Assembly (NCBI RefSeq): GCF_937616625.2
Contig: NC_065572.1
Location: 68,508,653-68,572,652 of the forward strand
Source of the DNA: Mercurialis annua
Lineage: Eukaryota; Streptophyta; Magnoliopsida; Malpighiales; Euphorbiaceae
Reading direction: 5' to 3'
Length of the DNA stretch: 64,000 nucleotides
Part shown: positions 59,601 to 64,000 of the stretch, piece by piece
Layout of the letters: every line of letters starts with the position of its first letter
How positions within the stretch are numbered: the stretch's first letter is position 1
Position numbers and translations under genes: made by a program
Notes under the pieces: generated by a model
Told to the model about the DNA's origin: nothing
Seen by the model: only the letters and a program-made list of their open reading frames with translations
Database searches by the model: none

Positions 59601-61558
59601 GATAACCTTTCTCACATGCTAATAAAAATCAAACTTGTAAATTAGCTTGTTGGTTTTGCAAATCACCAAAGCTTTTAATGTGCATCTTTATAGGCATCTG
59701 TGATGAATTCATGACAGGTTCCTATTGCTGTTCATTTTGATCATGGGACGTCTAAGCAGGAATTATTTGCAGCTCTCGACTTGGTAAGTGTCCTGCTTGT
59801 TTTTCATTAAAGGCATAAATGGTGGGTTAAACAGAGGACATGGTATATTCTACAGAATACTAACTTATTTTTGAGTTCAATTTTCTTGAATCTAGGGATT
59901 TGATTCAGTGATGGTTGATGGTTCACATCTTCCTCTGAAGGATAATGTCTCGTTCACTAAATATATATCCTCCTTGGCCCACTCAAAAAATATTAATATG
60001 CTAGTTGAAGCAGAGCTAGGGAGGCTGTCAGGAACCGAAGACGACTTGACTGTTGATGAATATGAAGCAAGGCTGACTGATGTCAATCAGGTGATTGTCT
60101 TTCTAATCAATCGAGAACAACTAATCTGGCATCTTTCTTAATATTGATACGCCTTACTTTTATTTTCAGGCTGAAGAGTTCATTGATGAGACCGGTATAG
60201 ATGCTTTGGCAGTGTGCATTGGAAATGTACATGGAAACTACCCTGCCAGCGGCCCAAATCTCAGGCTTGATCTTCTCAAGGTAAAAAACTTAATCTAAAT
60301 GCATATGCTTTAAGATAAGGGCACTATGATGTAGCTTTGCACACAAAGAAGTATACTTTTTCTAGTATATCAAGTAATTGTTTGGCATAGTTTTTTTTAT
60401 ATATAGCTATGCACACAAAGAAGTATACTTTTGGAAAAGCTAAAGAGGAGATCTTCTCTCAAAAGTTGCTTTAAAATGTCTTGAATTATGTGCATAGCAT
60501 AATACTCTACTCAAAATTATTATGCCAAACAGGGCCTGAGGATGTCATTGCGTCTCCATTGATATGAAGTAATATGTTGTTTGTTTTGACCTGAACCTGA
60601 AATATTTGTGTATGATTCATGTTTATTACGGTATGAAAGTAGCAGTATATTCCAGGAGAATAAGAACTGCAACATGATTATTTTATAGATTCTATTGGCA
60701 CAATCTTCCTATATAGTAACAGAAATTTTGAGAAGGCCATGTACTCATTATTTTGACCTTTTGAAGGAACTAATTCTGATTTATGAGAGTTTGAAATATT
60801 TCAAACCAAACTTAACTTAATCAAACCAAACCACTTGATTTTTTTGGATGGGTTCGGTTTGTACCAAAAGTTGACTTTTAAATTCAAACCTAACCGAATA
60901 AAAAACATTTAATGCCAAACTGAATTAAAAGAATTTAATTCAGTTTGGTTTGATTTTTGCACCCCATACCTGTAACTAGGGTAGATTGTAAAATAAGTTC
61001 AAAATTTGCCTGTTGTTAACTCCCATGTTTGACTAACTGTTGACGTTGTCACTACTGTTAGGATTTGCATGCCTTGAGTTCAAAGAAAGGCGTATTTCTG
61101 GTGCTTCATGGAGCTTCTGGCTTACCTAAGGAACTTATCAAGGTATGCTTTCACAATTCACATTATGTGGTATGCATTCAGAAATGGAATGTAAGACTAA
61201 AAAGTTTCCGTCCAGCATAGATAGCTAGTGTGACTTCCATTCAGTGTCCCTAAACCGCGGGAGTTGATGACATTCTATTAAATTTAATTTGATCTGATTT
61301 AAATGAATTTGAAAACTTAAATGTGTGAATGGACTAGAGGCAGAAACATTACTAATCTTTATGAATGCCCTTAACCAGGCCTGCATTGAGCACGGTGTGA
61401 GGAAGTTCAATGTGAACACTGAAGTGCGCAAGGCTTACATGGAGTCACTGAGCAGCCCTAAGAAAGATCTAGTCCATGTTATGGCTTCTGCCAAAGAAGC
61501 AATGAAAGCTGTAATTGCAGAAAAGATGCATTTGTTTGGTTCGGCTGGAAAAGCATGA
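44656..61558 (+). CDS. Dehydrogenase / four-carbon acid sugar kinase / class II aldolase fusion protein, 5' end missing
   Basis: 37 exons joined in phase give 1239 residues plus stop, with no internal stop. Domains: the C-terminal half of a first 3-hydroxyisobutyrate/L-threonate dehydrogenase-like unit (44656-46620); a complete second unit with NAD motif GFIGLGAMGFGMA (exon 46709-46903), APVSGGVKRASDG and GGCGAGSGVKMVNQLLAG (46709-52810); DUF1537/OtnK-type kinase with VVLDDDPTGTQTVHD, LRGDSTLRGHFP, IVVGSYVPKTTKQ and RPRYILAKGGITSSD (52924-58574); class II aldolase with VHFDHG, VEAELG, NVHGNYP and LHGASG (58644-61558). This is the architecture of the ~1370-residue Arabidopsis At1g18270 protein (from memory), minus about 138 N-terminal residues. 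Bacterial counterparts act in threonate/erythronate breakdown; the plant substrate is inferred. An ATG at 44807 could give a shorter product lacking the first Rossmann fold. Confidence 0.88.
45290..46410 (+). other. Intron, no element recognised
   Basis: 1.1-kb intron of the fusion gene. Non-coding; nothing repeated or structured stands out. Confidence 0.5.
47820..49075 (+). other. Intron, no element recognised
   Basis: 1.26-kb intron of the fusion gene, AT-rich and non-coding. I see no TIR or LTR structure. Confidence 0.5.
50540..51038. mobile_element. GGCCTAAT-family MULE MITE in an intron
   Basis: Target duplication tttattaaa / gttattaaa (50531-50539 and 51039-51047; 8 of 9 identical). 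The ends are inverted: GGCCTAATT..AAATCCAAACCTTTGC..TTTGCAATTTAAACC on the left, mirrored on the right. 499 bp, inside the intron between the exons ending at 50335 and starting at 51665. Confidence 0.85.
54896..54905 (+). other. GC-AG intron donor in the fusion gene
   Basis: Exon ends ATG ATC CAG at 54899; the intron begins GCAAAA and ends attaagcag before GCAGAATTGAAGG. The joined reading MIQAELKGKSFLCRTAASF matches the conserved kinase sequence. No in-frame GT donor is nearby, and read-through meets a stop. Confidence 0.75.
56842..57144. mobile_element. MULE-like MITE in an intron (GGGTTATTTG ends)
   Basis: Exact 9-bp target duplication atgaattta (56833-56841, 57145-57153). Arms of about 75 bp are inverted (TTATTTGCATATTAAATCCC on the left; mirrored on the right with TTCAAATAA). 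303 bp, in the 1.9-kb intron after the exon ending at 56320. Confidence 0.88.
57735..57990. mobile_element. Possible LTR/TRIM-type retroelement fragment
   Basis: Begins tgttagattccatcttaatt, contains a TATA-like cgatatataaacgcatg and GC-rich stretches unlike the rest of the intron (ccccctcacgcgtagcgtgt, gggccgggcc), and near its end repeats 'tccatcttaaaaccaat', which echoes its start. This is the texture of a short plant LTR. No complete pair of repeats or target duplication was found. Confidence 0.35.
60780..60965. mobile_element. Decayed hAT-type fragment in an intron
   Basis: Inverted runs of 'caaaccaaaccacttgattt' and 'cagtttggtttgatttttgc' end in tttttgcacccc, resembling the terminal region of the hAT MITE at 14839-15403. 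Boundaries are uncertain. Confidence 0.4.
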
Positions 61559-62351
61559 TTTTCGATTGCTGGTAACCGATTGGTTATTACATTGAACTGC
61601 ATAATGCTTATCTGAATTTTAATAACACTCTAATAATTCGTATGCTTTGCGCAGGTTCTAATTAATTCATGTTGTAATTTTAATTCAATAATTGGGATGC
61701 TTTGCACAGGTTTAAATTAATTCATGTTGTAATTTTATTTTAATTTATTTTTTGGAATATATGTTTTAATTTTTATTTGATATTTTCATTAAGGATTAAT
61801 TTTGATGTACCCTTGTCTTTTTCCATTTTTCTTTAGTAAGATGTTTACATTTTGTTTTACATTTAATTCTGTGTTTATGATGTTTACATTTTGTTTTACA
61901 TTTGATTCGGTATGCAGTGTTACACAAAGGGGCAATTATCATAATGCGCTCATTTTTTTCATTGAATATGCAAAGTCTTGAAAAAACGTGCCATTGCTAA
62001 TATAATTATGATGTTAAATTTATTCACTTAGGGAGATAGAAGTTCTCAGATATAAATGGTGCACGAGCTTTGTTCTTGGTTAATTTGCAGTCGAAATTTC
62101 ATTTTTTAAATTCTATTATTGTTGTTAGGTTTATTTGGCTGCTTTGATCTTGTTTAACATTTGATTTTATAGGAATGTACTTCTATTTTACCTTGAATAC
62201 ACCCTAACTGTTGGTTGGTAAAAAAAGATATTATACGACGGGAGCATAAATTGGGTTAAGAAACATAATGTGAGATTAGTAAAATTTGCATAAATTAAGG
62301 CTGAATATATCAATTTTCACTTTCCTTTAACAATGGTTTGCAAATCACGTG
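61559..62351. other. 3' flank of the fusion gene
   Basis: AT-rich 3'UTR/intergenic sequence. A ~60-bp segment (aattaattcatgttgtaatt) is repeated in tandem at 61660-61740, and 'gatgtttacattttgtttta' is repeated at 61840-61905. No gene. Confidence 0.55.
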
Positions 62352-62360
62352 TTGTTTTAA

Positions 62361-62734
62361 GGCTTAATGCCTTAAAAACCCCCGACCTTTCATTTCCTTT
62401 TCAATCCTACCCTGACGTTGAAAAATTGTCAATTTTACCCCAGTTTGCATTTTTTCATTTCAATTGTACCCTGAAGCATAAAATTGACCTTTATTTAATT
62501 GATAAAAGTTTAATAAATTTTTTTAAAAATGGTCAATTTAATATAAAAAGTTAATTTAAAGCAAAAAAGGGTCAATTTAGAGAATTTTTGCCAAATAAAA
62601 AAATGTCAATTTTATACTTTAGAGTACAATTGAAATGAAAAAAATGCAAAATAGGGTAAAATTGATAGATTTACAACATCGGGATAGGATTGAAAAGGGG
62701 ATGAAAGGTCAGGGTTTTTTTAAGACATTAAGCC
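62361..62734. mobile_element. GGCTTAAT-family MULE MITE
   Basis: Exact 9-bp target duplication ttgttttaa (62352-62360, 62735-62743). TIRs are GGCTTAATGCCTTAAAAACC / AAGACATTAAGCC, with long inverted arms (gacctttcat, ccttttcaatccta, aaaattgtcaattttacccc). 374 bp. It serves as the best-preserved reference for the degenerate copies at 5759 and 10203. Confidence 0.9.
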
Positions 62735-62744
62735 TTGTTTTAAC

Positions 62745-63848
62745 ATAATATAGGAGTTAATTGGCCTAAATTACAAAAATTTTGTCTTAAATTATAAAAA
62801 AATAGTTAACCGTGATTTATTTGAGCCTAGTCAAGAAGAGCAAAGGCTGAATTGACCTTTTGCTCATTTTTTTAACTTATGTTAAAAACCATTTCCTCTA
62901 AAAGTAATTTTTAATATTTACAATGTTGATCTTTTTTTGAGAGAAATAGGAGAGAAAGTTTAAAAAATGCAATTACTATTGAAGCCAAACTATTTTCAAC
63001 ACTCAATAGTTCTTTTCTTTTTAGTTGAAAACTGTATCTAATTTGGAAGAGGCAAGTTAGTTGTTTTTTTGTTGCAAACTTGCAATAGTAGACTTTTCTG
63101 GTTATTTGGTCAAACACCAGCAATGAGATCTCCAGCAAAATATAGAGAAAATGATAGGTCATTCAACCAGATCCTATAAAATTATAAATCAACCAAAAAA
63201 TAATGAAAACGCAGGACAGGGACGACTACGATGCTGGAAAAAATCTGAGCAATGAATTCGGCTAACTGACGATTGCCTTCAAGCAAATCACCAGACACCA
63301 ACCTGAAGATTGCCGATCCACTTTTTTTGCAACAAAGTCGGTGATCTGCTTCTCCTATGCTTCAAAGAGCATTGCATGTATAATAGCAACATTGACTAGT
63401 CAGCACTCCGCCCTTGAGCTTCCTGCTCTTAATCAAAACGTCTACAACGTCATGAGAAGACATCTTATGAAATTAACAGTCCTCGTACCTCAACCAGTAT
63501 GAATTTGAAAAGACTTCTGATGAACTTAAATTAAAATTTTGCACATTAAAACTAGTCTGATTCTATCAGAATACAATTTTCAAAAACTGTGTGAACGCAG
63601 AATTTAAATATGCCTGTAAATTCCTACTCTATGCTTTCATAAGTATCTAAACACCCTTAGATGGTGAAAAACCTTTTGCTTAGCCAAGTATAAGCTCTCT
63701 CATCTGAGCAAGACCCACCATATGTGCACATGCTTCAATGGATACAATGCATCAAAAAGAAGTACCAAAGTATGATGCTTCCGCAAGTTCAATTCAGATA
63801 GAATTACCAAATTTTACCTAGTTCCATCGTTTGCCATGCTTGGCCATC
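62745..63848. other. Intergenic, no gene seen
   Basis: AT-rich, with a slightly more balanced stretch after 63200 that may be 3'UTR of the gene ending at 63849 (minus). No element ends recognised. Confidence 0.4.
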
Positions 63849-63953
63849 TTAGTTCAACCTTCTAGGTTTGGGCTTCTCATCCTCATCGGGAGACTCATAA
63901 CCATCACCGTCCCATATGCGTGGTTTAGGTCGTCGATCCATGTCCTCTTCAGC
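63849..63953 (-). CDS. Last exon of an unidentified gene (partial)
   Basis: A strong minus-strand acceptor (ttatttttctcctctatg..tgctgtag) precedes 35 codons ending in TAA. The reading is acidic/basic and proline-rich: AEEDMDRRPKPRIWDGDGYE, then SPDEDEKPKPRRLN. The charged, low-complexity tail suggests a nuclear or RNA-associated protein, but I do not recognise the family. The rest of the gene lies beyond the window's right edge. Confidence 0.55.
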   Translation of the reverse strand, partial: AEEDMDRRPKPRIWDGDGYESPDEDEKPKPRRLN

Positions 63954-64000
63954 CTACAGCAAATGAAGCATCCAACATAGAGGAGAAAAATAAGATGCAG

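Larger units (their letters stand above)
44656..61558 (+). other. Exon table of the fusion gene
   Basis: Exons read by splice site and phase: 44656-44710, 44805-44853, 44931-45068, 45208-45286, 46416-46494, 46574-46620, 46709-46903, 47744-47819, 49076-49156, 49226-49306, 49738-49814, 49893-49947, 50036-50084, 50198-50335, 51665-51746, 51862-51940, 52764-52810, 52924-53135, 53390-53477, 53595-53714, 53799-53917, 53997-54069, 54151-54270, 54831-54899, 54983-55153, 55249-55296, 55424-55565, 56223-56320, 58259-58403, 58486-58574, 58644-58754, 58911-58985, 59718-59783, 59896-60090, 60170-60280, 61062-61142, 61379-61558. Lengths sum to 3720 nt. All introns are GT-AG except the one after 54899 (GC-AG). 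The exon ending 53917 is the least certain join (GATTA|GTATTG to ctatag|TCTTCTACC). Confidence 0.8.

Overview
The window is AT-rich eudicot nuclear DNA. The signs are GT-AG introns, a seed oleosin, a LATERAL ORGAN BOUNDARIES transcription factor, an intron-free PPR gene, plant-type LTR and SINE retroelements, and many small terminal-inverted-repeat (TIR) elements. The species cannot be named from sequence alone. Genes are sparse and unrelated in function; nothing is operon-like.

Layout. 0.7-5.5 kb: two non-autonomous Mutator-like (MULE) elements, one of 3.7 kb carrying a tandem repeat. 6.5-7.0 kb: oleosin (-) with a seed-type proximal promoter. 8.2-15.5 kb: repeats only, including a MULE-like element filled with telomere-type repeats, a Stowaway MITE, and a SINE split by a hAT MITE. 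17.6-19.3 kb: LOB-type gene (-) with an inferred 5'UTR intron. 20-27 kb: MITEs and a second SINE. 27.0-29.7 kb: a nine-exon gene (-), here reconstructed as POOR HOMOLOGOUS SYNAPSIS 1. 31.6-33.2 kb: PPR protein (-). 34.1-35.1 kb: spermidine-synthase-fold methyltransferase-like protein (-), probably plastid-targeted. 35.2-37.2 kb: two adjacent MULE foldback elements. 38.5-43.75 kb: a damaged Ty3/gypsy element of the Tat lineage (-) with one LTR, no gag, an in-frame pol deletion and a spliced antisense ORF. 44.65-61.56 kb: at least 37 exons (+) of a dehydrogenase-kinase-aldolase fusion protein whose first ~140 codons are missing. 63.85 kb to the end: last exon of an unidentified gene (-).

The most interesting points are these. 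(1) The giant fusion enzyme has an exon block duplicated with almost identical exon sizes, and it lacks the start of its first domain near a retroelement. (2) At least ten TIR elements of several families share 8-10 bp target duplications, a dense MULE-MITE landscape. Some contain hairpin arrays or telomere-like repeats. (3) A SINE is cleanly interrupted by a hAT MITE. (4) Two GC-AG introns can be placed by reading frame. All exon models come from reading splice sites and phase by eye. No alignment or transcript evidence was available.
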